64,000 nt of DNA. It comes from Ignavibacteria bacterium UBA7675 (GTDB lineage: Bacteria > Bacteroidota > Ignavibacteria > Kapaibacteriales > UB7675). The position numbers were made by a program, and so were the translations under genes. Below, one piece after another: positions 8,423-16,789 of the stretch. The stretch is from contig DLHF01000002.1 in the NCBI GenBank assembly GCA_002483085.1, positions 62,001 to 126,000 on the forward strand, given 5' to 3'. Each line of letters opens with the position of its first letter. Position 1 is the stretch's first letter. The notes under the pieces were generated by a model, which saw only the letters and a program-made list of their open reading frames with translations, was not told where the DNA came from and searched no databases.

Positions 8423-9612
8423 TGCGATACCACCGGCAGCACCCCCACAAATACATCCGTGTTCCTTACGCTTTTGCTTTGCAACAGCGCCTCCAACTGC
8501 ACGCGACCAGTGATGTAGTTATGCGTTTTGCTGCTGTACCGGCGGTCGATAGAATCCAACGAAAGTTCGCGTGCGATGTCGGTATCGCCGTAGCGGCAGT
8601 ACACATCCACAGCGATGTCGTTGGTAAACGCCGGCTTTGTGTCCGACTGAGTTTTGTCGTAGTTGTAGCGATAGTGCGATGCCGCTGCGGAAATATCTGC
8701 GAGCACTGCCGACGCCGTTGGATGCCCGCCCGCTCCCCTGCCGTGAAAAAATTGTGCGTCGGAATACGGTGTGTGCACAAGCACGCCGTTGTACTCATTG
8801 CCAACGCTGGACAGCGGATGATCGAGCGGAATAAACGCAGGTAATACGGCTGCACTCAGTTGCCCATCCTCGCGAGCAGAACGAGCAATTAATTTAATAG
8901 TACTGCCGTGCGAACGCGCATAGGCTATGTCTTCCTTTGCAATCGTACTAATGCCATAATTAAACACTTTGTCTACCGGCAGGACAACGCCAAAAGCGTG
9001 CGTAGCGAGTAAGCACAGCTTAAATTTTGCGTCGAACGCTTCGATGTCCATCGACGGATCGCTTTCTGCAAAGCCGTTCTGCTGCGCTAGGCTAAGCGCT
9101 TCGCCAAACGATAGTCCATCGTGGAACATGCGAGTGAGAATATAGTTGGTTGTGCCATTGACAATTCCCTCGATGCCGTGCACTGCGCCGCTGGGATAGT
9201 AGTTTTCCAATGTGCGGATAATTGGAATGCTCGCACAGCATGCAGCCTCGTAGAGAAGCGATGGAGAGCGATCTTTTTGCAGGCCGAGCAGTGTATCGAG
9301 ATTGCCCGCAAGCATCCGTTTATTTGCTGATACCACAGCCTTGCCGCGCTGCAATGCCTCGGTTGCAAGCGAGTACGCCGCCTCGTGGTCGTCGATGAGT
9401 TCCACAACGATGTCAATATTCGGATCGTCGAGAATTTCCTTTGGGTCGTAGGTGAACAAATTGCTGTCGGGGCCGCGGTGTTTGTATCGCTGGCGCACGC
9501 ACACCTTTTCGACGTGGAACTCTGTATTGTTGCGCGAGAGAATATCGTACAAACCTCTGCCCACACAGCCGAAGCCGAACAATCCTATGCGTACCTTGCT
9601 GCTCATGCGCAT
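8416..9612 (-). CDS. hom: Homoserine dehydrogenase
   Basis: 398 aa. Converts aspartate semialdehyde to homoserine with NAD(P)H, the branch point to methionine and threonine. N-terminal Rossmann motif (VRIGLFGFGCVGRGLYDIL), the AVVSANKRMLAG segment, then GIVNGTTNYILTRM and FAESDPSMDIEAFDAKFKL, with the catalytic lysine expected in the last. The C-terminal 70 residues are shorter than a full ACT domain. The ATG overlaps the metX stop by 10 nt, so it is the last gene of the metY-metX-hom operon. M3 (ATG 9606) is an alternative start. The final codons and stop are formed by a palindromic repeat. Confidence 0.93.
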   Translation of the reverse strand: MRMSSKVRIGLFGFGCVGRGLYDILSRNNTEFHVEKVCVRQRYKHRGPDSNLFTYDPKEILDDPNIDIVVELIDDHEAAYSLATEALQRGKAVVSANKRMLAGNLDTLLGLQKDRSPSLLYEAACCASIPIIRTLENYYPSGAVHGIEGIVNGTTNYILTRMFHDGLSFGEALSLAQQNGFAESDPSMDIEAFDAKFKLCLLATHAFGVVLPVDKVFNYGISTIAKEDIAYARSHGSTIKLIARSAREDGQLSAAVLPAFIPLDHPLSSVGNEYNGVLVHTPYSDAQFFHGRGAGGHPTASAVLADISAAASHYRYNYDKTQSDTKPAFTNDIAVDVYCRYGDTDIARELSLDSIDRRYSSKTHNYITGRVQLEALLQSKSVRNTDVFVGVLPVVSQS

Positions 9613-10670
9613 TTTCTCCTTTCGGTAAAAGAATAGCGTTCCTCAACCGGCGGTCCGGTTTTGTCGTCTAAAAAATTTCCTACGTACTGTTGAAGCTGAT
9701 CGTATTCTACTAAAAATCCATCATGTCCATACAGCGATTGTATTTCCGCATAACTCGCATTGGGAATGTGCTGTGCTATGAACTGTTGCTCCTGCGGTGG
9801 GAACAGCAGATCGGAGGAAATGCCAATGGCAAGAGTGCGTGCGCGAATTGATTGCAGCACATCCGAAATTTCTCCGCGCCCGCGTCCTATGTCGTGCCCA
9901 TCCATCGCGTGGGTGAGAATATGGTAGCTGTACACGTCGAATCTTTTTACGAGCTTTTCTCCCTGATAGCGCAAATACGACTCTGCCAGATAGCCACCGG
10001 AATCGTGGCTGCCCGACTGTGTAGCGAGAAATGTTTCATAGCTGCGATACGATAGCATGCCTATGGCGCGAGCAGCCGTAAGCCCTTTGCGCCCGGCATC
10101 CGGCTCTGTTCCGCCAAATGTAGGGTCGGCTTCCAATGCAAGGCGCTGTGCCGTGTTGAAAGCAATGCCCCAAGCGGAGTGCCGCGCATTGGTGGCAATA
10201 AGGATGAGGCGATCAAAGACCTCTGGCTGTTGTATCGCCCATTCTATAGCTTGTTGCCCGCCGAGCGAAGCACCGACCAGGCAGTGTATGCGCTCGATAC
10301 CGAGATGAGTGCGCAGCAGCTCGTGAGCGTGCACCATATCGCGAATGCTTACGTGTGGAAATGCCGAGCGATATTGTTGGCCTGTGAGCGGATTTACTGC
10401 CGCCGGACCAATACTGCCATAGCAGGAGCCGATTACATTAGCACAAACAATAAAGTATATATCCGGGTCGAAAATCTTGCCTTTGCCCACAGCGCCTTGC
10501 CACCACGACGTGGGATCGGAGTTGCCGGTAAGAGCGTGGCATATCCACACCACATTGCTGCCGTCCTCATTGGGGCGGCCATACGTGTGATACGCAATGT
10601 CGATGTGCGGGAGCGATTGCCCAGATTCCAGCTCGAACGGCTGCGGGGAATACAGAATATTATGCGGCAT
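9603..10670 (-). CDS. metX: Homoserine O-acetyltransferase
   Basis: 355 aa from ATG 10670. The frame runs to 10790 but that part is inside metY, and the family's N-terminus starts near PHNILYSPQPFELESG. An alpha/beta hydrolase that activates homoserine with an acyl group for sulfur transfer. Landmarks: CHALTGN near residue 45, oxyanion/metX motif GSCYGSIGPAAVNP, nucleophile elbow GASLGG with Ser135, and the C-terminal YGHDGFLVEYD carrying the catalytic His. Overlaps metY by 11 nt. Acetyl versus succinyl specificity is by family resemblance. Confidence 0.93.
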   Translation of the reverse strand: MPHNILYSPQPFELESGQSLPHIDIAYHTYGRPNEDGSNVVWICHALTGNSDPTSWWQGAVGKGKIFDPDIYFIVCANVIGSCYGSIGPAAVNPLTGQQYRSAFPHVSIRDMVHAHELLRTHLGIERIHCLVGASLGGQQAIEWAIQQPEVFDRLILIATNARHSAWGIAFNTAQRLALEADPTFGGTEPDAGRKGLTAARAIGMLSYRSYETFLATQSGSHDSGGYLAESYLRYQGEKLVKRFDVYSYHILTHAMDGHDIGRGRGEISDVLQSIRARTLAIGISSDLLFPPQEQQFIAQHIPNASYAEIQSLYGHDGFLVEYDQLQQYVGNFLDDKTGPPVEERYSFTERRKCA

Positions 10671-11988
10671 GGTGTGCCTCCTGCTCGGTGGGAATGTGGG
10701 TAAATGCTTGGCTGAAATCTTCGATAATATCGTCGATGTGCTCAATACCGACCGACACTCGAAGCATCTCGGGCGAGACGCCTGCTGCACGCTGTTCTTC
10801 TTCGCTCAGCCGCTGATGCGTTGTTGATGCTGGATGAATAATAAGCGTGCGCACATCGCCGAGGTTGACGAGATGGCTTGTCAGCTTCAGATTGTCGAGA
10901 AATGCCGTTGCGCTTTCGCGTCCGCCGCGAAGAGAAAAATTTAGAACGGCGCTGAAGCCATGGCGCAGATAGCGGCGTGCTCGTGCGTGCTGCGGATGAC
11001 CGGGTAGCCCGGGATAATTTACATCGGTGACAAGGGGATGGTCGCGAAGCCAGCGAGCAAGCGCGAGAGTGTTGGCCGTATGGCGCTCCATGCGTAGAGA
11101 GAGAGTTTCTAACCCCTGAAGGAACAAGAATGCGTTGAACGGGCTGAGCGATGTACCAAAATCGCGCAATATTTCTGCCCGTGCGCGGGCGATGAATGCT
11201 GTATTGCCATCGGGAGAGTGAGGGCCAAAACGCTGCCAGTAGGACCCCCCTTCTAACAAATTCGTTGGTTCGCTGAACAGCGGAAACTTACCATTGCTCC
11301 AGTCAAAATTACCGCCGTCTACGACTACACCGCCCACGCTCGTGCCGTGGCCGCCTATCCACTTTGTCGCCGAGGCTACAACAATATTTGCACCGTGATC
11401 AAGGGGGCGGCACAAAAAGCCACCGGCGCCAAATGTGTTGTCGACAATAAACGGAATGCCGTAGCGCTGAGCTACTTTTGCAATTGCCTCGAAGTCGGGA
11501 ATTGTATAGCTGGGATTGCCCATTGTCTCCACATACAGCGCGCGGGTGCGCTCGTCGATCAGGCGCTCGAAGTTTTCGTGATAGTCGTCTGTGGCAAAGC
11601 GTGCCTCAATGCCAAACCTGCGGAATCCGGTTTTGAACTGGTTGTAGGTGCCGCCGAAAAGATACGGAGACGCAACGAAATTATCCCCTTCCGACAGCAG
11701 CGTTGTCAGTGCCAGAAACTGCGAAGCTTGTCCTGAAGAAACAGCCAGTGCGCCTGTGCCACCTTCGAGCGCCGCAATGCGCTTCTCAAAAATTTCTGTT
11801 GTTGGATTGGTAATGCGCGAGTACGTGTTGCCCTGGATGCGCATTGCGAAGAGATCGGAGCTGTGCTCGGCATTGTCGAACACATAGGATGTTGTTTGGT
11901 AGATGGGTACAGCGCGTGCCCGTGTAAAAGGGTCGACTGTTTGTCCTGCATGAATTTGCAGCGTTTCAAATCGCAGAGAGGAGCTCAT
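10660..11988 (-). CDS. metY: O-acetylhomoserine sulfhydrylase (MetY)
   Basis: 442 aa, full length for O-acetylhomoserine aminocarboxypropyltransferase of the Cys/Met-metabolism PLP family. Visible: FETLQIHAGQ start, PIYQTTSYVFDN, YSRITNPTTEIFEKRIAALEGG, PLP lysine in VASATKWIGGHG (Lys209), and C-terminal HPASTTHQRLSEEEQ. It joins O-acetylhomoserine and sulfide to make homocysteine. The length and the long internal region (DWSNGKFPLFSEP) favour MetY over cystathionine gamma-synthase. First gene of the metY-metX-hom operon, placed 32 nt after an intrinsic terminator and about 95 nt after a Met-rich leader peptide, which implies control by attenuation. Confidence 0.92.
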   Translation of the reverse strand: MSSSLRFETLQIHAGQTVDPFTRARAVPIYQTTSYVFDNAEHSSDLFAMRIQGNTYSRITNPTTEIFEKRIAALEGGTGALAVSSGQASQFLALTTLLSEGDNFVASPYLFGGTYNQFKTGFRRFGIEARFATDDYHENFERLIDERTRALYVETMGNPSYTIPDFEAIAKVAQRYGIPFIVDNTFGAGGFLCRPLDHGANIVVASATKWIGGHGTSVGGVVVDGGNFDWSNGKFPLFSEPTNLLEGGSYWQRFGPHSPDGNTAFIARARAEILRDFGTSLSPFNAFLFLQGLETLSLRMERHTANTLALARWLRDHPLVTDVNYPGLPGHPQHARARRYLRHGFSAVLNFSLRGGRESATAFLDNLKLTSHLVNLGDVRTLIIHPASTTHQRLSEEEQRAAGVSPEMLRVSVGIEHIDDIIEDFSQAFTHIPTEQEAHHAA

Positions 11989-12019
11989 AAAATCTTCTGT
12001 AAATGTTGGGGAAACTGCT

Positions 12020-12056
12020 AAAAATAAAAAAGCCGTTCTCGGTGTGAGAACGGCTT
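12020..12056 (-). terminator. Attenuator terminator in the metY leader
   Basis: Minus strand: AAGCCGTTCTC (12056-12046), loop ACACC, GAGAACGGCTT (12040-12030), then TTTTATTTTT. This is a perfect 11-bp GC-rich stem plus U-tract, a strong intrinsic terminator. It lies between the leader peptide stop (12083) and the metY ATG (11988), so transcripts that obey it never reach metY. Its 5' arm can instead pair with the end of the leader peptide coding region (12100-12088). Confidence 0.85.
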
Positions 12057-12100
12057 GGGAAAGTCACTATATTTAGTAGGATCTATCGCCTTATTCTCAC
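12044..12100 (-). promoter_or_regulatory. Antiterminator pairing in the met attenuator
   Basis: The last leader codons read GTGAGAATAAGGC (12100-12088). The terminator 5' arm plus two loop bases reads GCCGTTCTCAC (12054-12044). They can pair as 7 bp (GTGAGAA with TTCTCAC) plus 3 bp (GGC with GCC) around a small internal loop, which would break the terminator. A ribosome at the leader stop would cover the first segment. A ribosome paused in the Met codons (12160-12116) would leave it free. Confidence 0.6.
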
Positions 12101-12232
12101 TTCTGCACACGCGCGCATCATCATGCCCATGCACATCTGCATGTTCATCATGGCGCACATGGAAGAAGCGAGAGAAACGATATATCCGGGGTTGTTGACC
12201 ACTGTTGCTGTCTTGAAAATAGAGATACTCAA
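12083..12232 (-). CDS. Methionine-rich leader peptide of the metY-metX-hom operon
   Basis: A short frame ending at 12083 codes for MCAMMNMQMCMGMMM followed by RACAEVRIRR: nine Met and two Cys in 15 residues, with the last three Met codons consecutive. It lies 27 nt before an intrinsic terminator and just downstream of a good promoter. The start is uncertain. TTG 12232 (49 aa) is the first in-frame candidate after the predicted transcript start near 12254, and ATG 12160 would give 25 aa. The frame also stays open upstream of the promoter, but that part should not be transcribed. The likely job is to stall ribosomes when charged Met-tRNA is short and so expose the antiterminator. The peptide itself probably has no other function. 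Confidence 0.72.
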   Translation of the reverse strand: MSISIFKTATVVNNPGYIVSLASSMCAMMNMQMCMGMMMRACAEVRIRR

Positions 12233-12260
12233 TGTGCCCACTCTATGGGGCGAACGGGAA

Positions 12261-12291
12261 CAAAGATAATGTGTGGGCGTGAAGAAGTCAA
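12261..12291 (-). promoter_or_regulatory. Promoter of the met leader/operon
   Basis: Minus strand TTG (12291-12289), 20 nt, TATCTTTG (12268-12261): an exact Bacteroidota-type promoter. The transcript should start near 12254, about 22 nt before the TTG candidate start of the leader peptide. Confidence 0.75.
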
Positions 12292-12434
12292 GAACAGAGA
12301 AGTACAAGCAGATAGAACGCCATGGTGTGGTAGGCAATAACTGGCGATATTTGCCCAGAATGAGCTATTCGGTATTGTAAAATAATCACATTGCACAGAG
12401 CCGTTCGTTCGCCTGCCATGCTGATGGAGAATAT

Positions 12435-13538
12435 ATGGCCAATACATTTCGCAATCGGGATGCAGCAATAGCACAAGCGCGGGAGATTATCCTGCGGCAC
12501 GGGTGGAATTCTACAGTATATCAGTTGTTAAACCCGGGCATGGAATTGTGGTTTTCTTCGCACGACGATGCCGTGGTAGGTTATGTAGAAGCCAGCGGCT
12601 TTCGCGTTGTTGCCGGAGCTCCGGTGTGCCGCGACGATAGATTTGCTGATGTCGTAAACGAATTTGAGAACGATTCTTCGCGGGCTAGGCGCAAAGTGTG
12701 CTACTTTGGTGCCGGGCAGCGCCTAGCTGATGTGCTTGCTCGCCGGGGTCCTCTCGACCGTATTTTGCTGGGAGCCGAACCGCAGTGGGATCCGCGTAGC
12801 TGGGACGTTGTTATCAAGCACAAGGCTTCGCTTCGCGCACAGCTCAACCGCGCTCGAAACAAAGGGGTAGCGGTGGCGCAATGGCAGGCAGAACAAGCTC
12901 AGTACCATCCGGAATTGGAGCGTTGCCTAGCTGAATGGTTGGAAACGCGAGGGCTGCCGCCACTGCATTTTCTCGTAGAACCAGAGACACTGAACCGGCT
13001 ATTCGACAGAAAAATTTTCGTAGCCCGTAGGAATGGAAGCGTGGTGGGTTTCTTGATAAGTTCGCCTATACCAATGCGTAATGGCTGGCTCGTGGAGCAG
13101 ATTATTCGAGGGCATCAAGCGCCGAATGGCACCAACGAGCTTTTGCTGGATGCTGCGATGCGCAGCTTGGCGGAAAGCGGCGTGGACATCGTGACTCTCG
13201 GCCTTTCCCCGCTTTCCCAACGCGCAGGCTTCCTACCATCAGACCCTTCGCCGATTGTTGGCTTGCTGCTTTCGTGGGCACGGCTGCACGGTAGGCGGTT
13301 TTACAACTTTGAAGGGCTCGATACTTTTAAGGCAAAATTTATGCCCGAGAGCTGGGCTCCTATTTACGCGATCACAAATGAAAGCCGCGTTACGTTTGCT
13401 ACCATGTATGCGATTGCCGGAGCGTTTGGCGGTACGTCGCCTGTTGTGTTTCTGGTGCGCAGCATCAGCCGCGCTATTGTGCAGGAGCTTCGCTGGCTGT
13501 GGAATCGCCTGCGGCGCCTATGGCGGCAGAACGCCTAA
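12435..13538 (+). CDS. DUF2156 protein (MprF C-terminal / GNAT-like)
   Basis: 367 aa. Resembles the soluble C-terminal domain of MprF-type phosphatidylglycerol lysyltransferases: WNSTVYQLLNPGMELWFS near residue 25, VVGYVEASGFRVVAGAPVC, the KHKASLRAQLNRARNKGV helix and a second GNAT-like half with FLISSPIPMRNGWLVEQIIR and GTNELLLDAAMRSLAESG. No membrane helices are present, unlike full MprF, so it may transfer an aminoacyl or acyl group to a lipid or other acceptor; the substrate is unknown. ATG 12435 follows GGAG by 5 nt. Divergent from the met leader. Confidence 0.82.
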   Translation: MANTFRNRDAAIAQAREIILRHGWNSTVYQLLNPGMELWFSSHDDAVVGYVEASGFRVVAGAPVCRDDRFADVVNEFENDSSRARRKVCYFGAGQRLADVLARRGPLDRILLGAEPQWDPRSWDVVIKHKASLRAQLNRARNKGVAVAQWQAEQAQYHPELERCLAEWLETRGLPPLHFLVEPETLNRLFDRKIFVARRNGSVVGFLISSPIPMRNGWLVEQIIRGHQAPNGTNELLLDAAMRSLAESGVDIVTLGLSPLSQRAGFLPSDPSPIVGLLLSWARLHGRRFYNFEGLDTFKAKFMPESWAPIYAITNESRVTFATMYAIAGAFGGTSPVVFLVRSISRAIVQELRWLWNRLRRLWRQNA

Positions 13539-14203
13539 AGGAATGTTGCGATATTATCGAGAGGTAGCTTTGTGATGTTGGGAATGAGTGCATTGTCCGA
13601 CGGGTAGCCAGCTACCAATAGCAAAAATGGTTTTTCGCGTGCCGGGCGTTGGAGCAGGTAGTTGAGAAAATTCATCGGGCTCGGTGTGTGTGTAAGGGTA
13701 GCCAGGCCCGCCTGATGTAATGCTGTAATCAGGAAGCCAACAGCGATTCCCACAGATTCCTGCACATAGTAGTGCTTAAATGTTGTGCCGTCGGGGTGAA
13801 CCCCGTAGCGCTGCGCAAACACTGCAATCAGCCAGGGCGCGTATTCGAGAAAAGGTTTGTTTGCATCGGTACCAAGTGGCTCCAGAGCATTCAGCCATTC
13901 CTGCGGCGCTCGCTCGCGATAGAATTCTCGTTCTTCTTCTTCCGCTGCCTCGCGGATGAGGCTTTTTAATTCTGGGCTGCTTACTGCTACAAAATGCCAA
14001 GGCTGCATATTGGCACCGCTGGGAGCAGAGCCCGCCGTTCTGATACATTCTTCTATAATTATGCGCGGTACAGGTCGGTCGGAAAAATCGCGGATAGTGT
14101 GCCTGCGCTGCATGTCTCTTCGGAATGCAATTGCGCGCGTTTCCATTTCCGCCGGGGGATATTCGAGGTAATCGGGGATCGGTATAAATCCTGCCATACA
14201 CAC
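13535..14203 (-). CDS. Iodotyrosine-deiodinase-like nitroreductase-family flavoprotein
   Basis: 222 aa FMN flavoprotein. The N-terminal RRHTIRDFSDRPVPRIIIEE and TAGSAPSGANMQPWHFVAV are the FMN-binding start of the nitroreductase fold. The sequence follows animal iodotyrosine deiodinase rather than nitroreductases: the EEEEREFY lid helix, NKPFLEYAPWLI, and the closing LQRPAREKPFLLLVAGYPS and PLDNI segments. The E-Y-K trio that grips the tyrosine zwitterion in the human enzyme (E157, Y161, K182) has counterparts with identical spacing (E91, Y95, K116). It probably reduces a halogenated tyrosine or related phenolic amino acid. It overlaps the 3' end of the DUF2156 gene by 4 bp, tail to tail. M3 (ATG 14197) is an alternative start. 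Confidence 0.83.
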   Translation of the reverse strand: MCMAGFIPIPDYLEYPPAEMETRAIAFRRDMQRRHTIRDFSDRPVPRIIIEECIRTAGSAPSGANMQPWHFVAVSSPELKSLIREAAEEEEREFYRERAPQEWLNALEPLGTDANKPFLEYAPWLIAVFAQRYGVHPDGTTFKHYYVQESVGIAVGFLITALHQAGLATLTHTPSPMNFLNYLLQRPAREKPFLLLVAGYPSDNALIPNITKLPLDNIATFL

Positions 14204-14204
14204 A

Positions 14205-14892
14205 CTACTTTACTTAGTCTGATATTGTTCAAAAAATTATTAATGTCGCGATCTACAGTCGATAACAGCTTTTGGAGCGCTTATACACTTGCTTCCATAC
14301 TGGTACTCTGGCACCAGTTGGGATCAAAAGCGGCTTGCGGGTATGTTGTTGCTGTGTCGTAGCCTAAGCGCTTGGCTACTGATACTATGGAGCATCCTGC
14401 CTCTTTGATGGATATAGTTCGCAGAATGACTTCTCCATATATCGGCCATTAGTTGCCCAAGATTAACCTGCAACCTGTCGTGTGTATAATGCTGTGGAAA
14501 CCAATTCCGAAAAACTACACATGGCGGCTTGCTACACTCTGAAATCTCTATGAGGAAAATACAGCGGTTGCCTTGCCTGAATACATGTGTAGCTGCCACT
14601 ATATCCACCAGCGGTAGAGGTCGAAAAGCCACGCGGTGGCGATTGCAGCGCGGTGCGGAGACTTACCACAAGAGCAGAGGCCGAACGCTACAATTCCTCT
14701 GATAGAGCTCGTGCGTTTCGCGAGATACCACCAGAATCGCTGCTTTGGGATATGCACCAAAGCTGATCTTGCAATATAGCCTGCCCGTGCCACACAGGTT
14801 CATGCAGGCAAAGCAAAAGGAAATGCCGCTGTGGTACTTCTGTTAAAATGCGTTAAAAGGATTGCTCATCCTTCCTGCTCTGTTAAAAAGCA
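14205..14892. other. Gene-poor intergenic region
   Basis: About 690 bp between the deiodinase-like gene and the TlpA-like gene promoter. It contains dispersed repeat copy 2 (near 14608-14700) and two CTGTTAAAA boxes near 14840 and 14880. Short open frames on the minus strand (for example 14324-14632) have no recognisable similarity and look like noise. Confidence 0.5.
14608..14700 (+). repeat. Dispersed intergenic repeat, copy 2 (partial)
   Basis: GCGGTAGAGGTCGAAAAGCC, ACGCGGTGGCGATTGCAGCG, CGGTGCGGAGAC and GAGGCCGAACGC line up with the second half of the copy at 2.39-2.48 kb, in the same orientation. Confidence 0.6.
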
Positions 14893-14923
14893 TTGTTATT
14901 CAGAAAGCGCGGTCGTAGATTTT
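14893..14923 (+). promoter_or_regulatory. Promoter of the TlpA-like gene
   Basis: TTG (14893-14895), 20 nt, TAGATTTT followed by G: one base off the TAnnTTTG consensus. The transcript would start near 14931, about 35 nt before the ATG at 14965. Confidence 0.5.
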
Positions 14924-14964
14924 GTTTTTTTTGCACTGATTACCTTACTTACCGGAGAAGCCTT

Positions 14965-16611
14965 ATGCTCCGTCTTGTCCTTGCCTTGCTATGCTTTTGC
15001 GCTCTTCCTCTGGCTGCCGCCTCTACAGTGATTACCGGGAAGCTGACCGGAACAGGCGGAAAGCCGATGGAAGTTGCTCATGTCCATATCGCCGAGAATA
15101 TGTTCTCTCCGCCGCTGAAAACAGTGGCTGTGGGAAAAGATGGCTCCTATCGCATCGAAGCCGACGATGCCTCGCCCTACCTTCTTTTGCAGTTTACAGG
15201 AGGTTCGCACAAGATGGAATCTGTTCCGCTCCTGAGGGAAAAGAAGGAAAATATTGAGCTCAATGTTCAACTACAGCCCAACACTGCTTCCCACAATACT
15301 GAAAGTGTGACGGTGGTGAGCGATCAGAATGATTTTGACTTCGGCACCGGAGTAGCTATGGATAAGCAGCCCAATGGCATATACACAGCCGAGTTCAAAA
15401 GCGACAACCCCACTTTTGCATACCAAGTGATTATCGCTGGTGAAGGCATTGCTCTGCGCAGTGTAAATGGCACAATGTACGATGAGTTGGTGTACGATGG
15501 CGGTGGCGATTACCGCTCTGTGGTCGCTGTAAAAAATGGCACCATAAAGCTCGTGTTCGACCCTGCAAAAATGTCCGCAACAGCAACTCTGCCAATGGTG
15601 CAGTTCGGAGCGGGCAGCAAGCACTATGAAAAGTTCTCGCTTGGTGCCAAAGAAGTTGAAGCGCGCAAAGCAGCAATCGTAGCGATGGCGCAAAGCGCTC
15701 GCGATGAAGAAAGCTCAAGCGCCCCGGGCAAAGAGCTCAAGCGCACATTAGAGGAAATGGCTGCGCGTATTGGCAAAGAGCAAGATGCCGAAGCTCGCCG
15801 CTATCTGCTGTTGTTCTACCTTGAGCTTGTAAATATGACCGAGCTCTCGCGTGAGAAACCCGATCCCGTTGTAGAACGCGTATTTCGCGAAATTGCACCG
15901 GAGTCGCCGCTGTGGGACTATGCTCCCGACCTGCACTACTCGATGCTGTACACAGCAGATAGCAAAAAAATTGGCGAGTACGAAGCGGCAATGCTGAAAG
16001 CAAATGTTTCTCCTAAAATCCGTCGCTCTACGCTTATGGCTCTGATGTCGCAGGGCTTTAGCAGTGGGAAGGAAAAGGATGGTAGAACCTACTATAGCAT
16101 GTTGCTCGAAGAGTTTCCAGAATCCCAGGAAGCTGATTATGCACGCAAGGCATTCAATCCCGACCGCGCTGTGAAAAACGGCAATCGCGTTCCCGCTTTT
16201 TCTGTTACTTCGCTCGATAAGGCAGGCCAGACGTATTCGAATGAAAGCATGAAGGGCAAGTATTACCTCATCGACTTTTGGGCTACGTGGTGTGGACCGT
16301 GCGTGAAAGAAATGGGAAGTCTGCATGCGGCATACGAGAAATACAAAGGGAGAAATTTTGAAATTATCAGCCTGTCGTTCGACGGCAAGCCTGAAGACGT
16401 TACAAAGTTTCGCGGTAAAAAATGGGCGATGCCCTGGCTGCACACGTTTGTACAGGGCGGCTTCAATAGCGAGCTCGGAAAAGCGTTTGAAGTGAGCGGT
16501 ATTCCCAAGCCGGTACTTGTCGACCCGAATGGCGTGATTGTTGCCAGCTCGGAGGAACTGCGCGGCGAAAAGCTCCAGGAAACGCTTGCAAAATTTTTGG
16601 AACCCCGTTGA
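14965..16611 (+). CDS. TlpA/ResA-like thioredoxin-fold lipoprotein or secreted protein
   Basis: 548 aa from ATG 14965, chosen because it starts a clean signal peptide (LRLVLALLCFCALPLAAAS) and follows GGAGA; the frame opens at 14893 with no such signal. The N-terminal region resembles the DUF4369/carboxypeptidase-like domain often seen before TlpA in Bacteroidota (VITGKLTGTGGKPMEVAHV). Residues 200-380 are helical. The C-terminal 140 residues are an AhpC/TSA-thioredoxin domain with WATWCGPC (Cys443, Cys446) and the cis-Pro segment GIPKPVLVDPNG. Likely a periplasmic thiol-disulfide reductase. Followed by a 12-bp hairpin. Confidence 0.85.
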   Translation: MLRLVLALLCFCALPLAAASTVITGKLTGTGGKPMEVAHVHIAENMFSPPLKTVAVGKDGSYRIEADDASPYLLLQFTGGSHKMESVPLLREKKENIELNVQLQPNTASHNTESVTVVSDQNDFDFGTGVAMDKQPNGIYTAEFKSDNPTFAYQVIIAGEGIALRSVNGTMYDELVYDGGGDYRSVVAVKNGTIKLVFDPAKMSATATLPMVQFGAGSKHYEKFSLGAKEVEARKAAIVAMAQSARDEESSSAPGKELKRTLEEMAARIGKEQDAEARRYLLLFYLELVNMTELSREKPDPVVERVFREIAPESPLWDYAPDLHYSMLYTADSKKIGEYEAAMLKANVSPKIRRSTLMALMSQGFSSGKEKDGRTYYSMLLEEFPESQEADYARKAFNPDRAVKNGNRVPAFSVTSLDKAGQTYSNESMKGKYYLIDFWATWCGPCVKEMGSLHAAYEKYKGRNFEIISLSFDGKPEDVTKFRGKKWAMPWLHTFVQGGFNSELGKAFEVSGIPKPVLVDPNGVIVASSEELRGEKLQETLAKFLEPR

Positions 16612-16653
16612 AACGGCAGCCACTAACCGCAGACGGCGGAACGACGGTGTACA

Positions 16654-16681
16654 ACAAGGCCCGCTTTGCAGCGGGCCTTGT
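16654..16681. terminator. Hairpin between convergent genes
   Basis: ACAAGGCCCGCT, loop TTGC, AGCGGGCCTTGT: a perfect 12-bp GC-rich stem 43 nt after the TlpA-like stop and before the end of the convergent T9SS gene. The T-run is weak on both strands. Probably a bidirectional terminator. Confidence 0.65.
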
Positions 16682-16789
16682 CATTTCTACGATGAACTAT
16701 CTGCTTTATGGGAACTGATCTTTTGCGGCAAGGGCGCCGAGCGAAACCCGACATTCTCGCCGGTTGTATGGGACGTTGCCCGTTGTCGC

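Noticed and set aside
11989..12260. A SAM-binding riboswitch upstream of metY
   Set aside because: No SAM-I/II type core (kink-turn plus pseudoknot elements) is visible; the region is explained by the leader peptide, antiterminator and terminator.
14324..14632. 102-codon minus-strand frame in the 14.2-14.9 kb gap, possibly a decayed transposase
   Set aside because: No transposase motif, no terminal inverted repeats and part of it overlaps the dispersed repeat; left as non-coding.
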